This document shows positions 53,262 through 60,032 of a stretch of DNA of 62,580 nt, one piece after another. Both the position numbers and the translations under genes were made by a program. Where the stretch lies: positions 5,479-68,058 of the forward strand of contig MSHB01000014.1 of assembly GCA_001940985.1 (NCBI GenBank), in the 5' to 3' direction. Each line of letters opens with the position of its first letter. Within the stretch, counting starts at the first letter, position 1. The stretch comes from Mollicutes bacterium Phil14. Lineage in GTDB: Bacteria > Bacillota_I > Bacilli_A > ML615J-28 > CAG-698. The notes under the pieces were generated by a model, which saw nothing but the letters and a program-made list of their open reading frames with translations, ran no database searches and was not told the DNA's origin.

Positions 53262-53286
53262 AAAAGGACTCATAATTAGAGTCCTT
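53262..53286 (-). terminator. Terminator of the YjcZ-like and 70-aa gene pair
   Basis: An 8-bp stem AAGGACTC / GAGTCCTT (53264-53271 and 53279-53286) with a 7-nt loop, then TTTTATTATA on the minus strand. Confidence 0.85.
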
Positions 53287-53300
53287 AAATTAACAAAGGT

Positions 53301-53513
53301 TTACCATTTTTTATAAAGAAAAGATTTAACCACATTTGCATAATGTGCATTAATCTCTTTATATCTATTTTTAGTTAATGGTTGTGAGTATAGAAAATTT
53401 TGATAATTAAAGCTATTCAAATTATTAATATTCCCTCTTGGTGCAACCATTTTATAGGTAGCAGCCATTTGCGAAAAATAATTTAAAATCTTCGTGATAT
53501 TAAAAGAATTCAT
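53301..53513 (-). CDS. Small protein of unknown function (70 aa)
   Basis: A 70-aa soluble-looking protein rich in Asn, Tyr and Lys, with no clear motif. It starts 6 nt after the stop of the YjcZ-like gene and is followed by a strong terminator, so the two are probably co-transcribed. A GGTTCTAATTAATT context gives only a weak ribosome binding site. Function unknown. Confidence 0.55.
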   Translation of the reverse strand: MNSFNITKILNYFSQMAATYKMVAPRGNINNLNSFNYQNFLYSQPLTKNRYKEINAHYANVVKSFLYKKW

Positions 53514-53519
53514 AATTAA

Positions 53520-53642
53520 TTAGAACCAAAATGCAGCACCACAAATAACAAGTAAAATGAATAATACTAATATGAAAGCATATCTTCCACCGCCAGTTGT
53601 ATTATTGCAGCAAGGATTGCAATTATTTACACAGTTTCCCAT
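53520..53642 (-). CDS. YjcZ-family small membrane protein (40 aa)
   Basis: A 40-residue protein from the ATG at 53642 (AAAGGTGG 7 nt upstream) to TAA at 53520. It has a Cys/Asn-rich head (NCVNNCNPCCNN), a Gly-Gly-Gly turn, and one hydrophobic helix with YAFILVLFILLVICGAAF. This is the pattern of YjcZ/SscA-type proteins made by Bacilli during sporulation; the match is by pattern only. It is divergent from the 106-aa gene at 53759. Confidence 0.75.
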   Translation of the reverse strand: MGNCVNNCNPCCNNTTGGGRYAFILVLFILLVICGAAFWF

Positions 53643-53711
53643 AAGTACACCACCTTTCACTATATCTTATGTAATTTGATTTTTTTTGTTAGTGTTTTTA
53701 CTACTTTTTTA

Positions 53712-53738
53712 ACTTTTTTTTATTTTTTTCATACTATG
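53712..53738 (+). promoter_or_regulatory. Possible mother-cell sporulation promoter (SigE/SigK-like)
   Basis: An AC at 53712-53713 is followed after 16 nt by CATACTATG (from 53730). This is one mismatch from the SigK pattern AC-N16-CATAnnnTA and resembles the SigE -10. No sigma-A -10/-35 pair is evident here. Speculative. Confidence 0.25.
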
Positions 53739-53758
53739 AAAGTGAGAGGAAGTTGAAT

Positions 53759-54079
53759 ATGAACAACAAAGAAATAAACGATTTTTTAAACTGTGATTTT
53801 TCTTCTCTTTCCTCTTTTCTTTCAGACATCTCTCCCCTTGAATTTGGTACTATTGGTTGCCTTGTAGGGTTATTAATATCTATTCCTTTAAATAGCAATG
53901 AGCAAAACTCAATTGGAAACTTCCTTGAACTTGTTGGGCAAGTTATCCTAACAGTTCAAGCTCAACAATCAATTAATTCTACTGCTTCTGCTAGCGAATC
54001 TGATTTAAACAAATTCAAAGAAGAAACTCAAGAAAAATTTAAAATTTTATATAAAGAATTAAAAAAGATGAATAAATAG
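53759..54079 (+). CDS. Small protein of unknown function with one hydrophobic segment (106 aa)
   Basis: A 106-aa protein: an acidic N-terminus, a hydrophobic stretch around FGTIGCLVGLLISIPLN, a second weaker one with FLELVGQVILTVQAQQS, and a charged coiled-coil-like tail (FKEETQEKFKILYKELKK). The ATG at 53759 is preferred to the TTG at 53753 because AGAGG is about 9 nt upstream. It is followed by the DUF11 gene after 46 nt and may share its transcript. The family is not named by me. Confidence 0.7.
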   Translation: MNNKEINDFLNCDFSSLSSFLSDISPLEFGTIGCLVGLLISIPLNSNEQNSIGNFLELVGQVILTVQAQQSINSTASASESDLNKFKEETQEKFKILYKELKKMNK

Positions 54080-54125
54080 ATATCTTCCCCCATATAATTA
54101 AGCGAATTAAAGAAGGAGAATAATT

Positions 54126-54914
54126 ATGAATGTTAAAAGTCAAGCTACAATTTATTACAGTTACGATTTAGAAGGGACAAGTTTCAAAAGTGTTTCAACA
54201 TCTAATACGCTATCTACGCCTTTAAAAGTTGCTTCATTTTTTGCTAAAAAGATTGCCAATACTAATTACTTTAAACCAGGCAATATTATAACTTATACTA
54301 TTGTTATTAATAACGCTAGCAACTTTAAAGTTACTAATATTTCAATCAAAGATCTAATTGATAATCAAATATTTATTAAAGATTCACTGCACTACTATTA
54401 TCTTAATCAAGAAGGAAAAGATGTAAGCTACTTAATCGATAATGAAAAGTTAGAATTCCGTGTCGAAGAACTTCTTCCATCTACTGTTTTAATTATTTCA
54501 TATAAAGCAAAAGCAAAAGAGAATTTAGAACTATATGAAGAATTACAAAACTATTCCAAAATAACAACTAATGAAGGAAATGAGATATCTATTACAGACT
54601 TAAACTTAACTCAAAAATATGCAAAAGTAATATGTGAAAAATCAGTTTTAAACGATTATGCTTATCTCAACTCTAACCTAACATATAAAATTGTTGTTAA
54701 AAACATTGGCAATTATAAAGCCACTGATCTTGAAGTAGTCGATGAACTTCCAGAAACTTTCAGGTTATCTAAAGAAAATCCAATTTTTATAAATGGCAAA
54801 GAAACACAAGATTATACTTTCGATAATGAAAAATCAATTCTAACTATTCCTTTTGAAATATTAGACCCATTAGATGAAATAGAAATTATCATCAATGGCT
54901 CTATTGTAAAATAA
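54126..54914 (+). CDS. DUF11-repeat protein without signal peptide
   Basis: A 262-aa all-beta protein with two DUF11/Ig-like units. Each has the pattern (KPGNIITYTIVINNASNFKVTN and LNSNLTYKIVVKNIGNYKATD are the repeat starts, given here in pieces) followed by VxDxLP and a LxIxxxxLxP segment. DUF11 proteins are usually secreted, but no signal peptide is present here, so the protein may stay in the cell, for example in a spore coat or inclusion. GAAGGAG lies upstream of the ATG. A strong terminator follows. Confidence 0.82.
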   Translation: MNVKSQATIYYSYDLEGTSFKSVSTSNTLSTPLKVASFFAKKIANTNYFKPGNIITYTIVINNASNFKVTNISIKDLIDNQIFIKDSLHYYYLNQEGKDVSYLIDNEKLEFRVEELLPSTVLIISYKAKAKENLELYEELQNYSKITTNEGNEISITDLNLTQKYAKVICEKSVLNDYAYLNSNLTYKIVVKNIGNYKATDLEVVDELPETFRLSKENPIFINGKETQDYTFDNEKSILTIPFEILDPLDEIEIIINGSIVK

Positions 54915-54931
54915 AAACTATATAATAAAAA

Positions 54932-54972
54932 CAGTTAGAGGCTAATTTTTGGCTTCTAACTGCTTTTTATTT
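54932..54972 (+). terminator. Terminator of the 106-aa and DUF11 genes
   Basis: An 11-bp stem CAGTTAGAGGC / GCTTCTAACTG (one G-U) with a TAATTTTTG loop, then CTTTTTATTTT. Confidence 0.9.
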
Positions 54973-55049
54973 TATTTAATTAATCACTAATTTTTTATAT
55001 TTGGCCTCAATACAGACGAAATTTAAGGCTTTATTTTTAATTTAAGCAC

Positions 55050-55379
55050 CTATTGATTGCAAACAACGGCGAAAAACTCAATATCTTCATCTCCATCATT
55101 AATAAATGTATGACTTTCACCTTTTTTACAATAATGGCAATCACCAGGCCCAACTCTTTCAGTCACATCAAGATTTACTACCTTACCTTTTCCTGATAAA
55201 ACATAAATAATCTCAGAAGATGTATTATGAGTATGTAATCCTATTGAACATCCAGGTTTTAATTTTCCTTTGAAAATTTTATTCATATCATCTATATACA
55301 TTCTAGTTTCAAATTCCTTTTCACCACCATTAAAATTAGGAATAACTTTTAAAGGAATTTTATCAAATTCTATTTTCAT
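55050..55379 (-). CDS. Cupin-domain protein
   Basis: A 109-aa single cupin with GLHTHNTSSEIIYVLSGKGKV and a GDCHYCKKGESHTF second motif; the His and Glu residues are the usual metal ligands. Such small cupins bind a metal and a small ligand, and the activity is not predictable. It lies 23 nt after the OlsB-like gene and may act with it. Confidence 0.88.
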   Translation of the reverse strand: MKIEFDKIPLKVIPNFNGGEKEFETRMYIDDMNKIFKGKLKPGCSIGLHTHNTSSEIIYVLSGKGKVVNLDVTERVGPGDCHYCKKGESHTFINDGDEDIEFFAVVCNQ

Positions 55380-55402
55380 TTTAATTTCCTCACCTTCCTC
55401 AA

Positions 55403-56143
55403 TTAATCTAAATACCTTTTTAAATATCTAGGATTGATATCACTAATTTTTAATACAATTAATACATCCAAACTATTAAAAGGTATATCTAAGTATGCCC
55501 CATCACCAACTGTAGCATTTAATCTTAAATATCCTTTAACAAGTGGAGGCATCTTCTTTTTAGCATTTTCTTCATTAATTTCTTCTTCTTTTAAAAGATC
55601 AAGTTTACTAAATGTAGTTTTTCTTACCGTGCAACGAATATCTTCAGGGGATAAATAGTGGTAATACAAATATGATAAAGTATCTTTATATTCATATGGA
55701 TCTATGCCGTGAAAAGAAGCAGTGCCAATCATAAAATCAATACCCTCTTCTATAGCATATCTTATTACGCCTTTCCAAAGCAAATTGATCGCAGCTCCAT
55801 CACGATATTCTTCTTTCACTACTGCTCTACCTACTTCTAAAACCTCATATCCATTTAGTTTTGAAATATCAAATTCGTTTTCTGTTAAATACCTTCCTAA
55901 ATCTTTTATGTGACTTCTTTTAATTAAACGATAAGTACCAATAACTTCATTTTTCACTTTGTCAATAGCTACTAAATGATCACAAACATCATCATATTCA
56001 TCTTTATCTATTTCTTGGTGATTAACTTGATCTTGATTATAATTCAAAATAAGATCAAAGTATCGCAAACGATATATTTCTTTATAATCTTTTTCTGTTT
56101 GGGCTAGTCTAATTAAAATATTACCCGCTTCAAAACTTTTCAT
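55403..56143 (-). CDS. OlsB-like GNAT N-acyltransferase
   Basis: A 246-aa Acetyltransf_5 family protein. Signature segments are YEVLEVGRAVVKEEYRDGAAINLLWKG (in two overlapping motifs: LEVGRAVV and YRDGAAINLLW) and IGTASFHGIDPYEY. The family transfers acyl chains from ACP to an amino group; OlsB makes lyso-ornithine lipid, and related gut enzymes make N-acyl amino acids. No OlsA-like O-acyltransferase is nearby, so a single-chain N-acyl product is possible; that is inference. It is 4 nt from the aldo/keto reductase gene. Confidence 0.85.
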   Translation of the reverse strand: MKSFEAGNILIRLAQTEKDYKEIYRLRYFDLILNYNQDQVNHQEIDKDEYDDVCDHLVAIDKVKNEVIGTYRLIKRSHIKDLGRYLTENEFDISKLNGYEVLEVGRAVVKEEYRDGAAINLLWKGVIRYAIEEGIDFMIGTASFHGIDPYEYKDTLSYLYYHYLSPEDIRCTVRKTTFSKLDLLKEEEINEENAKKKMPPLVKGYLRLNATVGDGAYLDIPFNSLDVLIVLKISDINPRYLKRYLD

Positions 56144-56147
56144 ACTT

Positions 56148-57158
56148 TCACCTCTCCAAAGTCTCTACTACCTTTTTAAGCTTTTCAATTATATTAAGAT
56201 TATATGGACATCTTTTCATACATTTCTTACACTCGATGCATTCACTAGCTTTAACACTTAATTTGTTATATCTAGAAAGAGCCCATTCACGTAATCCATA
56301 TCTATTGTAATAACCTTCAAACATAAAGCAATTAGGAATATCAATACCTTTTGTACAAGGTAAGCAGTATCCACACCTCCTACAAAAATTTTGACCTAAA
56401 TCTTCTCTAATTTTTTTAATTTCTTCCAATTCAGAAAGACTTAACTTTTCACCTTTAACACTAACGTTTTCTAAAACTTCACCAACACTACCCATTCCTG
56501 GAATTAATACATTAACAAAATCTTTGCTCAATAAAAACTTAATTGCTAACTTTTTATTATCTATTGATCCTCCAGCAAGTGGTTTCATAACTATCGTTCC
56601 AATGTTTTTTGAAACTGCTTTTTTAAATAAGCTTTCAGCCTTTTCTTCAACAATATTATAAGGTACTTGGATTGTTGAAAAAGGGAAATTTTCAAGATCA
56701 ATCTTACTTTCTAAAAAATCCAAATTATGTGAAGTAATTCCAATATGATGAATTTTTCCTTCATCTTTAGCTTCAAGTAAAGCTTTATATGCGCCATCAT
56801 TTTGCATAATGCGCTTATATTCTTCTTCACTTTTAACATTATGCAATTGGTATATATCTATGTAATCTGTTTTCAAATTTTCTAAACTTTTTAAAATATC
56901 TTCTTTCATAGAGTTATAATCTCTAGACATTGACTTTGTGGCAATGATAAACTTGTCACGCACACCTTTTAAAGCTTCCCCTAAGAAAGCTTCACTTACT
57001 GTATAGCCTCTAGCAGTATCAATGAAGTTAATTCCTTCTTTTAATAACACCAAAATAATTTCATTTACATCACTTTGGCAAACTCTTTGAATAGGAATTC
57101 CTCCAAAACCAATTCTATTTACATAAAGATTAGTTTTTCCCAATTTAATCTTTTCCAT
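56148..57158 (-). CDS. Aldo/keto reductase with C-terminal [4Fe-4S] ferredoxin region
   Basis: A 336-aa protein. The AKR barrel has GFGGIPIQR, the catalytic IDTARGYTVSE (Asp-Tyr), IDIYQLHNV and the LIPGMGS region. The C-terminal part binds iron-sulphur clusters with CRRCGYCLPC and CIECKKCMKRCPYN. The fusion suggests a ferredoxin-linked redox reaction on an unknown carbonyl. The ATG at 57158 is chosen over 57176 because AAGGAG lies 9 nt upstream. It overlaps the thpR end by 14 nt. Confidence 0.9.
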   Translation of the reverse strand: MEKIKLGKTNLYVNRIGFGGIPIQRVCQSDVNEIILVLLKEGINFIDTARGYTVSEAFLGEALKGVRDKFIIATKSMSRDYNSMKEDILKSLENLKTDYIDIYQLHNVKSEEEYKRIMQNDGAYKALLEAKDEGKIHHIGITSHNLDFLESKIDLENFPFSTIQVPYNIVEEKAESLFKKAVSKNIGTIVMKPLAGGSIDNKKLAIKFLLSKDFVNVLIPGMGSVGEVLENVSVKGEKLSLSELEEIKKIREDLGQNFCRRCGYCLPCTKGIDIPNCFMFEGYYNRYGLREWALSRYNKLSVKASECIECKKCMKRCPYNLNIIEKLKKVVETLER

Positions 57159-57669
57159 TTTTGCATACTCCTTCATATTCCTTTAAGTATGTTAATTTCT
57201 TATCAATCACACTAGAAGAAAATAAATAAATGTTTCTAACTTCACTAATAATATTAACTTCTTTAAAAATATTATCTTTGTTTTCTCTAACCAAAGTAAT
57301 ATGTGGATAGTACTCTCCATCTACATTAGCCTTTTTAAGATTAGGACAATCATTTTTAATTTTTAAAGCAATTTCTTTTTGAAGTTTTAAAAGCTCTGAA
57401 CTTTTTTCAACTTCTAAAACAATAATATCTTTAAGTTTTGTCAATTTATTAACCTTAATAAAAAAGCTATCAAATGAAATACTATCAATTATTTTCTTTA
57501 CTTTTTCTATATCAGAAGTATCTAATTCTCCTAAAAATAATAATGTTAAATGAATATTATTTTTAGATGTAAAATTACCTTTTACTCCACTTTTAGCTAA
57601 AGAAAATGATATATTATTAACTTTTTTTAAAGCTTCACAATTAAAATCTATTCCTATAAAACATCTCAT
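57145..57669 (-). CDS. thpR: RNA 2',3'-cyclic phosphodiesterase (2H phosphoesterase)
   Basis: A 174-aa 2H-family protein with the paired HxTx motifs HLTLLFLG and HITLVREN. ThpR opens 2',3'-cyclic phosphate ends of RNA and was formerly called 2'-5' RNA ligase. It overlaps the mnmM-like gene by 4 nt at its start. The N-terminal MRCFIGIDF is typical. Confidence 0.92.
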   Translation of the reverse strand: MRCFIGIDFNCEALKKVNNISFSLAKSGVKGNFTSKNNIHLTLLFLGELDTSDIEKVKKIIDSISFDSFFIKVNKLTKLKDIIVLEVEKSSELLKLQKEIALKIKNDCPNLKKANVDGEYYPHITLVRENKDNIFKEVNIISEVRNIYLFSSSVIDKKLTYLKEYEGVCKNGKD

Positions 57670-58208
57670 ATTTTTTTCTCTATAGCAATTAAAAATGGTG
57701 GTTCATGAATTTGATTAATATATTCATATTTCAAAACTTCAAACTCTTTTTGATTTAAAGTTTCAACCATTTTAATAACTTCTTCACTTTCTTTTTTTCC
57801 TTCACTATGACCAGGATATAAACATATTACAACTATTCCTCCCTTTTCTAATAAAGGAAGAATATTTTTAATTGCTAAAACGGTGTCTAGGGCTTTTGTT
57901 GTAAGAGACTTATCACCATTTGGTAAATATCCCAAATTAAAAATTACACCTTTTATTTTTTCTTTATTTAAATAACTATTCGCTCTTACATGACTATCTA
58001 AAATATATTCAATATTATTATAATCCTTAGTCTTTTCTTTTGTAAGTTTAATTGCTTCTTCTTGGATATCAAAGGCGTATACTTTTTTAGATATTTTCGC
58101 TAAAAACAAAGTATCATTTCCCGCCCCACAAGTCATATCAACACTAATATCAGCGTTTGTTAAGACTTCCTCTAAAAGCCTATGTGAAAATCTTAATACT
58201 TTATCCAT
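57666..58208 (-). CDS. mnmM: YtqB/MnmM-like methyltransferase (tRNA U34 modification)
   Basis: A 180-aa SAM-dependent methyltransferase with DMTCGAGNDTLFLA (motif I) and the family hallmark FNLGYLPNGDKSLTT. In Bacillus subtilis YtqB/MnmM forms mnm5s2U at position 34 of tRNA. It overlaps thpR by 4 nt and follows the RluA gene by 1 nt. Confidence 0.9.
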   Translation of the reverse strand: MDKVLRFSHRLLEEVLTNADISVDMTCGAGNDTLFLAKISKKVYAFDIQEEAIKLTKEKTKDYNNIEYILDSHVRANSYLNKEKIKGVIFNLGYLPNGDKSLTTKALDTVLAIKNILPLLEKGGIVVICLYPGHSEGKKESEEVIKMVETLNQKEFEVLKYEYINQIHEPPFLIAIEKKI

Positions 58209-58209
58209 A

Positions 58210-59082
58210 CTATATTTTAAACTCCTTACCCTCTTTTAAAATATATTCATTATATTTATAAGTTTTAGGATGGCGAAACCCTAATAAATATGAATGCAAA
58301 AGAAGGGGCTTTTGGCTTTTTTCACCATATATTTTATCACCAACAAGTGCATGATTAATATGAGCAAAGTGAACTCTAATTTGATGAGTTCTCCCTGTTT
58401 TTATATCTACTAACACTTTGGTCATATTGTTTTTTCGCATTAATACTTTATATTTAGTATAAGCACTTTTGCCATTTTTGCAAACAACATATCTGTTATT
58501 ATGATGACGATCACTACCAATATTATAAGTAATCTCTCCTTCATCATCTTTTAAATAACCATTAACTATAGCAATATATTGTTTCTTGATTTCTCCATTT
58601 TCCATTTGATGATTTATATAGTGATAGGCAATTATGTTTTTACAAAACAACACCAAACCAGTTGTATCATAATCAATTCTATGACAGGAACGAACTTTTT
58701 CTTTCAAGTAGTAACTAAGAAAATTGGCTATAGTTTGATTAGAATTACCATCGGGATGAACTAATATTCCTCGTGGTTTATTAACTAAAATTATTTCTTC
58801 ATCTTCATAAAAGATATCAATTCCTTTTTTCTCTTTATATTCTACTATATCATTTTCTTCAAAACCATTTAAATCAAAAACTACTACGTCTTTTTCTTTT
58901 AATTCACTAACCTCACATAATTCTGAAACATTTTCTTTTTCAATTAGTATTCTTTTTTCATTGAATAGTTTTTTTCTTAAATTCTTTGGTATATATAGAA
59001 AATCTAAAAATTCATTAACTGAAATTGTTTTTTTGAAAGCAAACTTTTCTAAAACAAACTCATCGACTATTCTTTTAATCAT
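58210..59082 (-). CDS. RluA-family pseudouridine synthase
   Basis: A 290-aa enzyme with an S4-like N-terminal RNA-binding region (about 1-75) and the catalytic HRIDYDTTGLVLF motif, with KPRGILVHP and GRTHQIRVHFAHI. It makes pseudouridine in rRNA or tRNA; the exact site cannot be read from sequence. It overlaps the exonuclease gene by 4 nt. Confidence 0.93.
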   Translation of the reverse strand: MIKRIVDEFVLEKFAFKKTISVNEFLDFLYIPKNLRKKLFNEKRILIEKENVSELCEVSELKEKDVVVFDLNGFEENDIVEYKEKKGIDIFYEDEEIILVNKPRGILVHPDGNSNQTIANFLSYYLKEKVRSCHRIDYDTTGLVLFCKNIIAYHYINHQMENGEIKKQYIAIVNGYLKDDEGEITYNIGSDRHHNNRYVVCKNGKSAYTKYKVLMRKNNMTKVLVDIKTGRTHQIRVHFAHINHALVGDKIYGEKSQKPLLLHSYLLGFRHPKTYKYNEYILKEGKEFKI

Positions 59083-59930
59083 AATATTTCCTTCAAGAAT
59101 TCATCTTCATGCATAATTTTTATATGACATCTTTTATTTAACTCTAATAAGTATTCAAGTTTACTTTTAGGACATTCATCAAAGCATATGAAAACATCTA
59201 GGCTTCTATCAATATTTTTCGATATAAGTGCACCTTTAATTTGTAGTAACTCTACCACTTTTCTTTTAGTCATTTTTTTAGGTTTACCACCAATACATAC
59301 AATTCTACCTTTAAAATAATTATCTTTTGCAAAAGTATATGTATTTTTATACTTAAGCTTAGGTAAAAAGAATTTATCATCATCATATCTACCGAAAATA
59401 ATTCCTAAAGATTCCATAACTTCAGTGATTGTTGAAGAGTTGGTTGCTTTCATTGCTCTTTCAATAATTTTGTAACACACATAAGCATCACTTAAAGCAT
59501 TATGATGTTCATGAGTAACTTCTAAATAACCACTAATAGTATTCAATTTACAATTAGGTAAAACATCTTTCCACAATTTTTGACTAATTTTAAGTGTGCA
59601 AGCAATTTTTATATCAGGGACATCTAAATCGTATTTTTCAATCAAAGCTTTTAAAACATTCAAATCAAACATTGCATTATGAGCAATAACTATTCCATTG
59701 AAATAATCTTTAATCTCTTCCCAAACTTCTTCAAAAGTCATGCTATCTTTGACATCATCACTAGTAATATGGTGTATAGTAATATTATATGGATCAAATT
59801 CCATTTCTGGATTTATCAAATAATACTTTTCAAAAGCAACTTTATCATTTTCAACTCCTACTATTCCAATAGCACAAGCACTACAAAGTTCTTTATTTGC
59901 TGTTTCAAAATCTATTGCTATATAGTCCAT
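59079..59930 (-). CDS. DnaQ-type 3'-5' exonuclease with C-terminal BRCT domain
   Basis: A 283-aa protein. The exonuclease domain (about 1-165) has the DEDDh motifs IAIDFETA, AHNAMFDLNVL and HNALSDAYV. The C-terminal part (about 205-280), with GRIVCIGGKPKKMTKRKV and ISKNIDRSLDVFICF, looks like a BRCT fold. This combination occurs in Firmicutes proteins thought to act in DNA repair. The ATG at 59930 is chosen for the GGTGATAAT context and the natural start at MDYIAID; the frame opens further up at 59978. Confidence 0.9.
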   Translation of the reverse strand: MDYIAIDFETANKELCSACAIGIVGVENDKVAFEKYYLINPEMEFDPYNITIHHITSDDVKDSMTFEEVWEEIKDYFNGIVIAHNAMFDLNVLKALIEKYDLDVPDIKIACTLKISQKLWKDVLPNCKLNTISGYLEVTHEHHNALSDAYVCYKIIERAMKATNSSTITEVMESLGIIFGRYDDDKFFLPKLKYKNTYTFAKDNYFKGRIVCIGGKPKKMTKRKVVELLQIKGALISKNIDRSLDVFICFDECPKSKLEYLLELNKRCHIKIMHEDEFLKEIL

Positions 59931-60000
59931 ATTATCACCATTAAGATTATACCACGTTTTTTCAAAATAGAAAACCACAAATATTAAATATATGTTGAAT

Positions 60001-60025
60001 AAAAAAGGCTGTGATATTCACAACC
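60001..60025 (-). terminator. Terminator of the C39-like lipoprotein gene
   Basis: An 8-bp stem GGCTGTGA / TCACAACC (60007-60014 and 60018-60025, one G-U) with a 3-nt loop, then six T residues on the minus strand. Confidence 0.85.
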
Positions 60026-60032
60026 CAATTTA

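Noticed and set aside
53520..53642. Type I toxin peptide
   Set aside because: The hydrophobic 40-aa peptide superficially looks like one, but the Gly-rich turn and helix match YjcZ-type proteins, and no antisense RNA signal is apparent.
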